From positions 62,001 to 126,000 of the forward strand of contig NZ_SZPZ01000003.1 of assembly GCF_005233875.1 (NCBI RefSeq): a DNA stretch of 64,000 nt, given 5' to 3'. The notes under the pieces were generated by a model. The model saw nothing but the letters and a program-made list of their open reading frames with translations. It was not told the DNA's origin and did not search any database. Both the position numbers and the translations under genes were made by a program. Within the stretch, counting starts at the first letter, position 1. Every line of letters starts with the position of its first letter. Below, one piece after another: positions 27,623 to 34,655 of the stretch. The stretch is from Kribbella jiaozuonensis (GTDB lineage Bacteria; Actinomycetota; Actinomycetes; Propionibacteriales; Kribbellaceae).

Positions 27623-28564
27623 ATGACAGCGCACAGGAACTTCAAGCAACGGGTCCGAGCCCGCGCCGCGAAAACCGGCGAGTCCTACACGTCTGCCCTC
27701 CGGCACTTCCGTCCGACTCCAACAGGAGAAGACATGCCGGAACCGTTCCGTATCGCCGTCGCGCAGTCGACGGTGCACGAAGACCCGACCAACCCGACGC
27801 TGCTCCGGGAGAGCGGCGCCGAGGTCCGCTCGCTCATGCGGGAGGCGGCTGCGGCCGGCGCCCGCCTGGTCCACTTCACCGAGGGCGCGATCTGCTTCCC
27901 GAGCAAGGTCGTGCTGTCCTCGCTCGGGCCCGACGAGATCGGCCCGTCGGACTGGACCAAGGCTGACTGGGCGATGCTCGAGGACGAGCTCGGCCAGATC
28001 ACCCGGCTCGCCGGGGAGCTCGGGATCTGGACCGTGATCCCGTCGGTGCACCAACTGCCGGACGCGCGTCCGCACAACAGCGCGTACGTCGTCTCCGCCA
28101 AGGGCCAGGTGGTGGCCCGGTACGACGACCGGGCGCTCTCGACCACGAAGGTGACCTGGATGTACACGCCGGGCACGGCGCCGGTGACCTTCGAGGTGGA
28201 CGGGTACCGCTTCGGGCTCGCGCTCGGGCTGGACGTGCTGTTCCCGGAGCTGTTCACCGAGTACGACCGGCTCGGCGTCGACGCCGTGCTCGTCTCGTAC
28301 GCCAGCACGCACGGGCCGAACGGGCACATCGGGGTCCAGGTGTGCGGGACCGCCGCGAACAACACATGCTGGATCAGCCTGGCGGTCACCGCGAACCCGG
28401 AGACGGGTCTGGTGGCCGGGGTGGCGGATCCGCGCGGCGCGTGGGTGGCGCAGGCGTCGGCCGACGGGCGGCCGGCGATCGTGGTCGCCGAGATCCAGCC
28501 GGACGAGCGGACCACTGTGGGCCGCGCCTTCCGGCAGCGGACGCGGGAGCGGATCGGGTCGTAG
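27623..28564 (+). CDS. Nitrilase-fold protein lacking canonical catalytic Cys (and possibly Lys)
   Basis: 313 residues, carbon-nitrogen hydrolase fold: FRIAVAQSTVHEDPTNPTLL, then HFTEGAICFPSK with the usual catalytic glutamate (Glu87), a YTPGTAPVTFEVDG segment, and FGLALGLDVLFPELF. In active nitrilases the last block reads C-x-D/E-xx-FPE; here the cysteine place is Gly202 (GGG at 28226-28228), and the expected lysine region reads RYDDRALS (Asp169). A leader of ~37 residues (FKQRVRARAAKTGESYTSAL) precedes the fold; this short basic motif occurs in various actinobacterial proteins. A second start at 27734 with AGGAGA would omit it. Probably a binding or regulatory paralogue, or a subfamily with altered chemistry. 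Confidence 0.75.
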   Translation: MTAHRNFKQRVRARAAKTGESYTSALRHFRPTPTGEDMPEPFRIAVAQSTVHEDPTNPTLLRESGAEVRSLMREAAAAGARLVHFTEGAICFPSKVVLSSLGPDEIGPSDWTKADWAMLEDELGQITRLAGELGIWTVIPSVHQLPDARPHNSAYVVSAKGQVVARYDDRALSTTKVTWMYTPGTAPVTFEVDGYRFGLALGLDVLFPELFTEYDRLGVDAVLVSYASTHGPNGHIGVQVCGTAANNTCWISLAVTANPETGLVAGVADPRGAWVAQASADGRPAIVVAEIQPDERTTVGRAFRQRTRERIGS

Positions 28565-28601
28565 AGACTCACAGGTTCGGGTGCTGGTGCGTTCTACCTG
28601 T

Positions 28602-29102
28602 ATGAACAGGCACGCGATTGTCAGCACCCGGATCGGTGACCTCACGGTGGTCGCCGACAACGAGGTACTGGTCGGCGTCTACTTCCCGCATCACTGGGTC
28701 AAGCCGACCGCGGAGACGCTCGGTGAACGGGTCGAAGCCACCGACCCGTTCATCGCCGCGGTCGTCGGGCAGTTGGAGGAGTACTTCGCCGGCGCGCGGG
28801 TGACCTTCGACGTTGCGACCCGGCTGCACGGGGACGAGTTCCAGCGCCGCGTGTGGACGGTGCTCGAGGAGATCCCGTACGGCGAGACCACGACGTACGG
28901 CGAGATCGCGGCGCGGCTGGGTGAACCGGCGTACGCCGCGCAGGCCGTCGGTAAGGCGGTCGGGCAGAACCCGTTGTCGATCGTGATCCCGTGTCATCGG
29001 GTGATCGGGAAGAACGGCTCGCTCACCGGGTACGCCGGCGGGCTCAAGCGGAAGCAGTTCCTGCTCGACCTCGAGCAGCCGGTCGGGGCTCGGCTGTTCT
29101 AG
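28602..29102 (+). CDS. ogt: Methylated-DNA--protein-cysteine methyltransferase
   Basis: 166-residue O6-alkylguanine-DNA alkyltransferase, which removes alkyl groups from guanine onto its own cysteine. The active site IPCHRVIGKNGSLTGYAGG is complete, and the DNA-binding helix region is FQRRVWTVLEEIPYGETTTY. The ATG at 28602 gives a normal family length; a GTG seven codons earlier is less likely. It is 37 nt after the nitrilase-like gene and may share its promoter. Confidence 0.94.
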   Translation: MNRHAIVSTRIGDLTVVADNEVLVGVYFPHHWVKPTAETLGERVEATDPFIAAVVGQLEEYFAGARVTFDVATRLHGDEFQRRVWTVLEEIPYGETTTYGEIAARLGEPAYAAQAVGKAVGQNPLSIVIPCHRVIGKNGSLTGYAGGLKRKQFLLDLEQPVGARLF

Positions 29103-29113
29103 TTCGCTTGTAA

Positions 29114-29572
29114 CTAGTTCGGTTGTGACAGGTTGCCGACCTGTTCGGCGTACCAGTCGAGTTCGGTCAGGTGTTCGGCGATCTGGCGGAGGGTCCAGTT
29201 CGGGCTACGGTCCTTGTCCCACTCGGCCGGGTCGACGGCGGCGTACCGCAGTACGAAGGTGCGCCCGAGCCGACTCAGCCGCTGCTCGGCCTCGCGTACG
29301 TCCTCTTCGGAGAACGGCGCGAGGTCGGCGGCGGACATGAGCGCGCTGGCGTGCCATTCGTCGGGCTGCGTCGGTACGCCGGCCAGCAGCGCCTCGATCT
29401 CGGCGAGGTGATCGATCATGTGGTCGGCGATCCGGCGGACCGCCTTGTGCGGCGTGAACGTCCGCCCGTCGTCGGACATCAGCGGCTCACCGTCCCAGGC
29501 CGGCCAGGTGACGATCAGCTTCAGCGACCGCTCCACAGCTTGTCCGACAAGTTCACCAGGGTTCTCAGTCAT
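29114..29572 (-). CDS. DinB-superfamily protein
   Basis: 152 residues forming a four-helix bundle pattern with the metal-ligand histidines of the DinB/YfiT type: RIADHMIDHLAEIEALL near residue 50 and LRQIAEHLTELDWYAEQV near the C-terminus. Proteins of this kind often act as thiol-dependent transferases or hydrolases (bacillithiol or mycothiol), but no activity can be read here. It converges with ogt (11 nt between stops) and follows the DUF72 gene by 19 nt. Confidence 0.75.
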   Translation of the reverse strand: MTENPGELVGQAVERSLKLIVTWPAWDGEPLMSDDGRTFTPHKAVRRIADHMIDHLAEIEALLAGVPTQPDEWHASALMSAADLAPFSEEDVREAEQRLSRLGRTFVLRYAAVDPAEWDKDRSPNWTLRQIAEHLTELDWYAEQVGNLSQPN

Positions 29573-29591
29573 GCCGCTGACGGTAAGCCCG

Positions 29592-30434
29592 TCATACTTC
29601 GGCAGTGGCCGAACTGATCCCGAGCCGGTCCGCCAGCCGTTCGGCGTCGTACGGCGCGTGCACCTTCACGTCGTTGTCGAAGTACACATAGGTGTCGCAT
29701 TTCCACGAGCGGATCTTCCGAGCCCACCGGCCGAGCGACTTGTCGTCGTACCCGCTGACGTAGAGCTCGTCGGCGCCGTGCAACCGGACGTACGCGAAGT
29801 CCGCCGTCACGTCCTCGAACATCGGCCACTTGCCGGCCGTGTCCGCACACACCACCGCAATGTTGTGCTCCCGCGCCAGCTCGACGAATTCCTTTGTTTT
29901 GAAGCTGTTGTGGCGTACTTCGATCGCGTACCGGACCGGGATGTCGACGGCGCATTCGAGCAACGCGCGACCTTCCATCCGCTCGTCGTGGCCCTTGGCA
30001 ACCTCCGCGGCGGCAGACGTTGTCCGCGGCAACTGCGCGAAGAACGTCGCACAGCGCTCGGCGTCGTACTGGAAGTTCGGCGGTAGTTGCCACAGCACCG
30101 GACCGAGTTTGTTGCCAAGCGCAAGCACTCCGGAGGCGAAGAAGTTGGCCATCGGCGCGTCCACGTCGGCCAGCCGCTTCATGTGCGTGACGAAGCGCGG
30201 GCCTTTGACCGAGAAGACGAACCCGTCGGGCGTCTCGTCGTACCAGCGTTGGTAGGAAGAGGGCCGTTGGAGGGCGTAGAACGAGCCGTTGAGCTCGATC
30301 GAGTTCAGCCGGTTCGACGCGTACTCGAGCTCGGCGCGCTGCGGGAGGCCTTCGGGGTAGTAGACCTTGCGCCACGGCGGGTACCGCCATCCGGAGATGC
30401 CGACCCGAAATTGGGTGTCCGGCCAGCGCGTCAT
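29592..30434 (-). CDS. DUF72-family protein
   Basis: 280-residue TIM-barrel-like DUF72 (YecE) protein. Typical blocks: FRVGISGWRYPPWRKVYYP, LNSIELNGSFYALQRPSSYQ, DGFVFSVKGPRFVTHMKRL, and DFAYVRLHGADELYVSGYDD followed by CDTYVYFDNDVKVHAPYDA. The function of the family is not settled. The ATG lies only 18 nt from the divergent GTG start of the phosphotransferase gene, so promoters of the two genes must overlap each other's coding starts. Confidence 0.88.
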   Translation of the reverse strand: MTRWPDTQFRVGISGWRYPPWRKVYYPEGLPQRAELEYASNRLNSIELNGSFYALQRPSSYQRWYDETPDGFVFSVKGPRFVTHMKRLADVDAPMANFFASGVLALGNKLGPVLWQLPPNFQYDAERCATFFAQLPRTTSAAAEVAKGHDERMEGRALLECAVDIPVRYAIEVRHNSFKTKEFVELAREHNIAVVCADTAGKWPMFEDVTADFAYVRLHGADELYVSGYDDKSLGRWARKIRSWKCDTYVYFDNDVKVHAPYDAERLADRLGISSATAEV

Positions 30435-30452
30435 CCCCCGATTATTGACCCT

Positions 30453-31382
30453 GTGCAGATCGACCGCGGGTCGTACCCGGACGCGAAGACGCCCTGGGAG
30501 GATCCGTCGTGGCGCTCGGCCGCCCTTGCCTGGCTCGATCGGGAACTTGCGAAGCTCGGTGTCAGCGATACGCAGCCGCGGCGGGTGAGGCTGCGGCCGT
30601 GGTCGGTGATCATCCGGGTCAGCGCTGAGCGTCCGGTCTGGTTCAAGGCGACGTCGCCTGACAGTGCGTTCGAGCCGGCGCTGGCCGAGGCGCTGTCGCG
30701 TTGGGCGCCCGGGCACGTGCTCACGCCGTACGCCGTCGATTGCACTCGCGGCTGGGCGCTCCTCCCGGACGGCGGCCCGCTCCTGCGCAGTCAGGCCTTG
30801 GACGTGCGGCACTGGGAAGAGGTGTTGGTTCAGTACGCCGATCTGCAGCGGGCGCTCGTGCCGCGGGTCGAGGATCTGGTGCGTCTCGGCGTACCTGACG
30901 CTCGGGTGCTACCTGCGCTCTTCGACTCGATCGTGCGCACGGTTGGGGTGGATGATCGCGAGCGGTTGGCGGCGTTCCGGCCTCGGTTGGTGGAGTTGTG
31001 CGCGGAGCTGGACGCGTTCGGGATCGCGGCGACGCTTGACCACGCCGATCTCCATGACGGGCAGATCCTGGTGGCTGGGCCCGGGCGGTACACGTTCTTC
31101 GACTGGGGTGACGCGAACGTCGGCCACCCGTTCTGCAGTCTGCTCGTCGCGATCGACCGTGCGGCTGAGCAGCTCGGCCCGGACGTGGTCCAGCGGTTGG
31201 AGGACGCGTACGTCGAGCCGTGGACCGCCGAACACCCGCGGTCCGATCTACGTCGGGTGGCTGCCCTCGCGCGCAGGCTCAGCCCGCTCACCCGCGCCAG
31301 CTCGTGGGGCCGGCTCTTCCCGGGGACCGCGCACATCGGCACTCCGGAGCGTGCGGCCGCGCTGCTTCGGCTCCTGGACTAG
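30453..31382 (+). CDS. Aminoglycoside-phosphotransferase-like kinase
   Basis: 309 residues, APH fold. The catalytic loop is TLDHADLHDGQILVAGPGR (His-x-Asp-Leu-x-x-x-Q variant) and the metal motif is YTFFDWGDANVGHPFCSLL. The N-lobe is short, with VWFKATSPDSAFEPALAEAL replacing the usual ATP-binding lysine strand. GTG start with almost no leader, facing DUF72 at 18 nt, so translation may be leaderless. Small-molecule kinase of unknown substrate; resistance cannot be inferred. Confidence 0.8.
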   Translation: MQIDRGSYPDAKTPWEDPSWRSAALAWLDRELAKLGVSDTQPRRVRLRPWSVIIRVSAERPVWFKATSPDSAFEPALAEALSRWAPGHVLTPYAVDCTRGWALLPDGGPLLRSQALDVRHWEEVLVQYADLQRALVPRVEDLVRLGVPDARVLPALFDSIVRTVGVDDRERLAAFRPRLVELCAELDAFGIAATLDHADLHDGQILVAGPGRYTFFDWGDANVGHPFCSLLVAIDRAAEQLGPDVVQRLEDAYVEPWTAEHPRSDLRRVAALARRLSPLTRASSWGRLFPGTAHIGTPERAAALLRLLD

Positions 31383-31759
31383 GTGGGGATCCAGGTCGGC
31401 CACCACGGCGGGACGTTGCCCGGGCAGGTGCCGGGTGAGCCGGCCGGGGTGCCTTGCCATGAGAACAGCGCGAGGTCGGCGATCGCGATCGCGATGGCGG
31501 CGGCGATCAGTGAGAACAGGAACGCCTTCCCGGCGTACCGGAAGACGAGGGTGAACAGCACCAGGTTGACGATCAATGCGAGCGGCAGGCCGAGGAACAG
31601 CAACGTCAGCCCGTTCGGCACGCTGCCGGTCACGTCGACATGGCACGCCTTCCACGCCCGCGACGTGATCACGATCAGCCCGAACGCCGCCCCGCCACCG
31701 ACCACCACCGCAAGGAACGACTCTCCCTTGCTCCCCTTCGCAGCAAACGCCATGTGCAT
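31379..31759 (-). CDS. Small membrane protein
   Basis: About 126 residues with three hydrophobic segments: around 15-33 (FLAVVVGGGAAFGLIVIT), 47-68 (GLTLLFLGLPLALIVNLVLF) and 74-97 (AFLFSLIAAAIAIAIADLAL). The C-terminal tail is rich in Pro, Gly and Trp. No family was recognised. It ends tail-to-tail with the kinase gene, sharing 4 nt. Three nearby start codons (31762 GTG, 31759 ATG, 31753 ATG) are possible, none with a good ribosome site. Confidence 0.55.
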   Translation of the reverse strand: MHMAFAAKGSKGESFLAVVVGGGAAFGLIVITSRAWKACHVDVTGSVPNGLTLLFLGLPLALIVNLVLFTLVFRYAGKAFLFSLIAAAIAIAIADLALFSWQGTPAGSPGTCPGNVPPWWPTWIPT

Positions 31760-31805
31760 CACCGTAAGTGATCCGCGTGGCCACTTCAGCCGTCAGACTG
31801 CGTGT

Positions 31806-32186
31806 ATGGACATCAAGCACCGGATGATCGTCTTCGACGCGGCCGACATCGAGGCCGAGAGCGCGTTCTGGGCGGCCTTCCTCGACGGCACCGTCGAGAA
31901 GTGGAGCGAGCGCTGGCACGCGATCTGGGTCGACGGCGGGTGGGCGCTCGGTGTCCAGCTCGCGCCCGACCACGTCCCGCCGGACTGGCCTGACGGTGCG
32001 CCGCAGCAGATCCACATCGACCTGTACTTCGAGGGCGTCGACGCGCACACCGCCGCCCACGAGCGCGCCCTCGCTCTCGGCGCCTGGCTCCTCAAACCCG
32101 CCGACGATGCGACTGCGGCACGTGGTGTCCAGGTGTACGCCGATCCCGCGGGGCATCCGTTCTGCTTGTGCTGGGTGCCTGCCTAG
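31806..32186 (+). CDS. VOC-family (glyoxalase/bleomycin-resistance-like) protein
   Basis: 126 residues with one VOC module pair: RMIVFDAADIEAESAFWAAF, QIHIDLYFEGVDAHTAAHER and the closing GVQVYADPAGHPFCLCWVP, which is the usual C-terminal signature. Glyoxalase-like domains of this type bind small molecules or metal. ATG start. It ends convergently with the following winged-helix gene, overlapping it by 4 nt. The substrate is unknown. Confidence 0.82.
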   Translation: MDIKHRMIVFDAADIEAESAFWAAFLDGTVEKWSERWHAIWVDGGWALGVQLAPDHVPPDWPDGAPQQIHIDLYFEGVDAHTAAHERALALGAWLLKPADDATAARGVQVYADPAGHPFCLCWVPA

Positions 32187-32680
32187 TCGTCGAGCGGGTG
32201 CAGGTCGACCGGCGTCAGCACCCAGCGGAAGCCGTACTTCGGGCTGGCAGCGCGATCGACCTTGTCGGGGGCGAAGTACTCGCCGATCAGACCCAGCAAC
32301 CGCTCATGGAACTCCGCGACCCGCTCACCTGGCACCCGCCCGGCGTGCTCTCCCGTGTCCTGCACGAACCCTGTCCCGAACATCCCCGCGGCTGCGTCGG
32401 CGTACGCCTGCACATAGTCCTGCGCGCTCGCGCCCGGCAACTCCGTCCGCCCGCCTGTCGCTGGCGCCGGGCTCTCCGCAAGCTCCGCGCCGGCTGCGGT
32501 ACGTCGCCAAGCGCTGGCGTCCTCTACGACCCGGCCGGCGTCACGGAGCTTGCCGAGGTACCAGAGGACCCGGGCGTCCGTCACCTCCAGCCGCTCGGCC
32601 AGCTCGCCCAACGTCCGCGGCTCATCCAGCAAGGCCACAATCCCGCGCGGCAACTCCGACGCTTCCCACTCGGTCGTCAT
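32183..32680 (-). CDS. ArsR-like winged-helix protein
   Basis: 165 residues. Residues ~10-65 are a winged helix of ArsR type (LLDEPRTLGELAERLEVTDA, then VLWYLGKLRDAGRVVEDAS). The C-terminal ~80 residues are helical and contain QDYVQAYADAAAGMFGTGFV and AEFHERLLGLIGEYFAPDK, resembling actinobacterial helix-turn-helix domain proteins that sense ligands. It is the last gene of a leftward group with the kinase and hypothetical gene upstream (11 nt gap). The target is unknown. Confidence 0.75.
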   Translation of the reverse strand: MTTEWEASELPRGIVALLDEPRTLGELAERLEVTDARVLWYLGKLRDAGRVVEDASAWRRTAAGAELAESPAPATGGRTELPGASAQDYVQAYADAAAGMFGTGFVQDTGEHAGRVPGERVAEFHERLLGLIGEYFAPDKVDRAASPKYGFRWVLTPVDLHPLDD

Positions 32681-32691
32681 AGGACGTACTA

Positions 32692-33204
32692 CTAGCAGCT
32701 CACGGCAATGCGCTCAACCGCGTCGGCGACCTCCGCGACCGGACCAGTCGCGTCGACCAGCACCGCGCCGTACCCCGCGTTGTCCACATCCACCCGCGCA
32801 TGCCACGCCAGCACCCGCTCCAACTCGTCCCCACTCGACCCGAACGCCCCGGCCCGCCCGACCAACCGCCGCCGCAGCGTTCCGGCGTCGACGCTCAGAC
32901 TGACCACCGCGTCGAACAGCTCCCAGATCTCCCCGTCGTTCCCGACCGTCCCGCACACGAACCCGACCCCGTCGCCAACCTCCTGGGCGATCCGCCGCAC
33001 CGTCTCTACCGGCAGCCGATAGGTGTAATCCGCGAACCAGGCGTCATCCCGCTCCGCCGGCATGCTGACCTCGACCCCTGACACGTTGTGAAACCACCGC
33101 GCCAACCCGTCGACGTCGTACACCAGGTAACCCCGCCGCCGAAGCTCGCCACCGACCGTCGTCTTCCCGACCCCGGACGACCCGGTCAGATACACCAGAC
33201 CCAT
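32692..33204 (-). CDS. Small P-loop kinase
   Basis: 170-residue nucleotide-binding protein. The Walker A motif YLTGSSGVGKTTVGGELRRR is at the N-terminus, then YLVYDVDGLARWFHN, VGFVCGTVGNDGEIWELFDA, and a lid-like arginine-rich LRRRLVGRAGAFGSS. The layout resembles shikimate/gluconate/adenylate-kinase-like enzymes. The ATG directly follows the stop of the upstream hypothetical gene with no spacer, so the two are probably co-translated. The substrate is unknown. Confidence 0.78.
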   Translation of the reverse strand: MGLVYLTGSSGVGKTTVGGELRRRGYLVYDVDGLARWFHNVSGVEVSMPAERDDAWFADYTYRLPVETVRRIAQEVGDGVGFVCGTVGNDGEIWELFDAVVSLSVDAGTLRRRLVGRAGAFGSSGDELERVLAWHARVDVDNAGYGAVLVDATGPVAEVADAVERIAVSC

Positions 33205-33636
33205 CTAGGCCTCCCTGCGAGGCGGCAGCCACATGAACGTCGTCACGGCGTCGAGGTCCTCGGGCTCGTGCGGTACGACGACCACCTGGTGCGGGTCCTC
33301 GTAGACAACGCGACCCGGCGACGTCGAGGTGAACCGCTCGCACGGAAGGTTGTGCGCGGCAAGGATCTTCAGATACCCGGGAATCGGCTCCAGCAAATGC
33401 TCGGCCGTCGGGACGAACCACGCGGCGGCGTGCGGATTGTCCTCGTAAATCGTCGGATCAACGGTCGACGGATTCACGTACGTCGCGTCGTACCAATCGT
33501 TCGTCGTACGCCGGAAGCGTTCCTCCTCCGCGCTCAACCACCCGCGATTCGCCAACATGTTCACCAACCCGAAGATCCCGATCCGCCGCCCGCGTCGATC
33601 GGGCACCGGACTCTGGTACCGCACGTACGTCGCCAT
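33205..33636 (-). CDS. Hypothetical protein
   Basis: 143 residues, no family recognised. The sequence is globular, with aromatic-rich stretches: MATYVRYQSPVPDRRGRRIG, FGLVNMLANRGWLSAEEE, WYDATYVNPSTVDPTIYED and a C-terminal VVVVPHEPEDLDAVTTFMWL. ATG chosen because the longer upstream frame runs through the operator palindromes. It is adjacent (0 nt) to the small P-loop kinase gene, suggesting a functional pair, and diverges from the zinc-finger/HTH gene. Confidence 0.6.
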   Translation of the reverse strand: MATYVRYQSPVPDRRGRRIGIFGLVNMLANRGWLSAEEERFRRTTNDWYDATYVNPSTVDPTIYEDNPHAAAWFVPTAEHLLEPIPGYLKILAAHNLPCERFTSTSPGRVVYEDPHQVVVVPHEPEDLDAVTTFMWLPPRREA

Positions 33637-33670
33637 GCACGGATTCTCCCCGACTCTTGACCGACCGAGG

Positions 33671-33714
33671 TTGTCAGGCTTAGCCTGACAAGCGTTGTCA
33701 GGGCGACCCTGACA
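33671..33714. promoter_or_regulatory. Two tandem palindromes, operator of the zinc-finger/HTH gene
   Basis: Site 1: TTGTCAGGC-TTA-GCCTGACAA (33671-33691), perfect 9-bp arms. Site 2: TGTCAGGG-CGA-CCCTGACA (33696-33714), perfect 8-bp arms. Centres are 24 bp apart. They sit between the divergent hypothetical gene and the ClpX-type zinc-finger/HTH gene, ending 15 nt before the latter's start codon. Consensus TTGTCAGGsnnnsCCTGACAA. Confidence 0.72.
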
Positions 33715-33729
33715 CAATGAGGAGGCGTG

Positions 33730-34074
33730 ATGTCAGACAACCTGATGCGTTGCTCGTTCTGCGGCAAGCTCCGCGACGAGGTCGAACACCTCATCGCCGG
33801 CCCCGGGGTCTTCATCTGCAACGAATGCGTAGGCCTGTGCGACAACCTGATCGGCGGGAAGCCGATGCCGACGTTCCCACCCCTAGACGGCAAGACCGAC
33901 GACGAACTGCTCGCCGACATGGCCCGCATCAACTCGTCCCACAGCCAGGTCGAAGCCGCCGTCCAGGACCGCGTCCTCCGCCTCCGCTCCCGCTCCGTCA
34001 CCTGGGCCCGAATCGGCGAAGCCCTAGGAATAAGCCGCCAATCAGCCTGGGAACGCTTCTCCGGCGAGGAATAA
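33730..34074 (+). CDS. ClpX-type zinc-finger protein with C-terminal HTH
   Basis: 114 residues. Residues ~5-40 are a C4 zinc finger like that of ClpX (MRCSFCGKLRDEVEHLIAGP, then FICNECVGLCDNLI; four cysteines as CxxC...CxxC). The C-terminal ~40 residues look like a helix-turn-helix: SVTWARIGEALGISRQSAWE. There is no AAA+ domain, so this is not ClpX. The protein probably binds DNA, and the paired palindromes just upstream are natural autoregulatory targets. ATG follows AGGAGG; a GTG one codon earlier is too close to it. Confidence 0.8.
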   Translation: MSDNLMRCSFCGKLRDEVEHLIAGPGVFICNECVGLCDNLIGGKPMPTFPPLDGKTDDELLADMARINSSHSQVEAAVQDRVLRLRSRSVTWARIGEALGISRQSAWERFSGEE

Positions 34075-34076
34075 CC

Positions 34077-34655
34077 GTGCCAAGAATTCTCCTGGTCCGC
34101 CACGGTGAAGTCGATGGCGCTCAATTAGATGCAGAAGGTTGGTGGGGCCCGGCGCGTGACTTTTCTCCGCTGTCTGCCGTAGGCATCCAACAAGCAAAAG
34201 AAGTCGGCCAAAAGCTCCGCGCTAGCGGCGCCACCCGCATCATCTCCTCACCTATGACCCGGGCCCTCCAAACTGCCGCCTTGATCGCGGCCGAGACCCA
34301 CCTCCCGCTCACCGCAGTCGAGTTCGACCTCCGCGAATGGTTGCCAGACGCAACACTCTCCTGGCGCACAGCGGAGGCCGTCGCCGCCGCCGCCGACTTC
34401 CACCTCCACAACGGCGAGTGGCCACCCGGCGAAGCCCGCACCTGGGAACCACAATCCTCCGTACGCCGCCGAGCAACGCGAGCCCTCCAACGCCAGTCCG
34501 CACTCAGCAACACGCCGTTCATCGCCGTCTCCCACAGCATGCTCATCGAGTCCCTCACCGGAGACCTCGGCATCGAACACTGCGGCGTACGCGAACTCGA
34601 TCAACTCCCCGTCGCAGACACAGGCACGATCCTGTTACCGAAGCCGGCCGCATGA
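34077..34655 (+). CDS. Histidine phosphatase-family protein
   Basis: 192 residues of the phosphoglycerate-mutase-like superfamily. The catalytic motif is ILLVRHGEVDG at the N-terminus; IISSPMTRALQTAALIA and FIAVSHSMLIESLTG supply the other phosphate-pocket residues. GTG start 2 nt after the zinc-finger/HTH stop; the stop overlaps the PLP gene by ATGA. The three genes thus look like one operon. The substrate is unknown. Confidence 0.85.
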   Translation: MPRILLVRHGEVDGAQLDAEGWWGPARDFSPLSAVGIQQAKEVGQKLRASGATRIISSPMTRALQTAALIAAETHLPLTAVEFDLREWLPDATLSWRTAEAVAAAADFHLHNGEWPPGEARTWEPQSSVRRRATRALQRQSALSNTPFIAVSHSMLIESLTGDLGIEHCGVRELDQLPVADTGTILLPKPAA

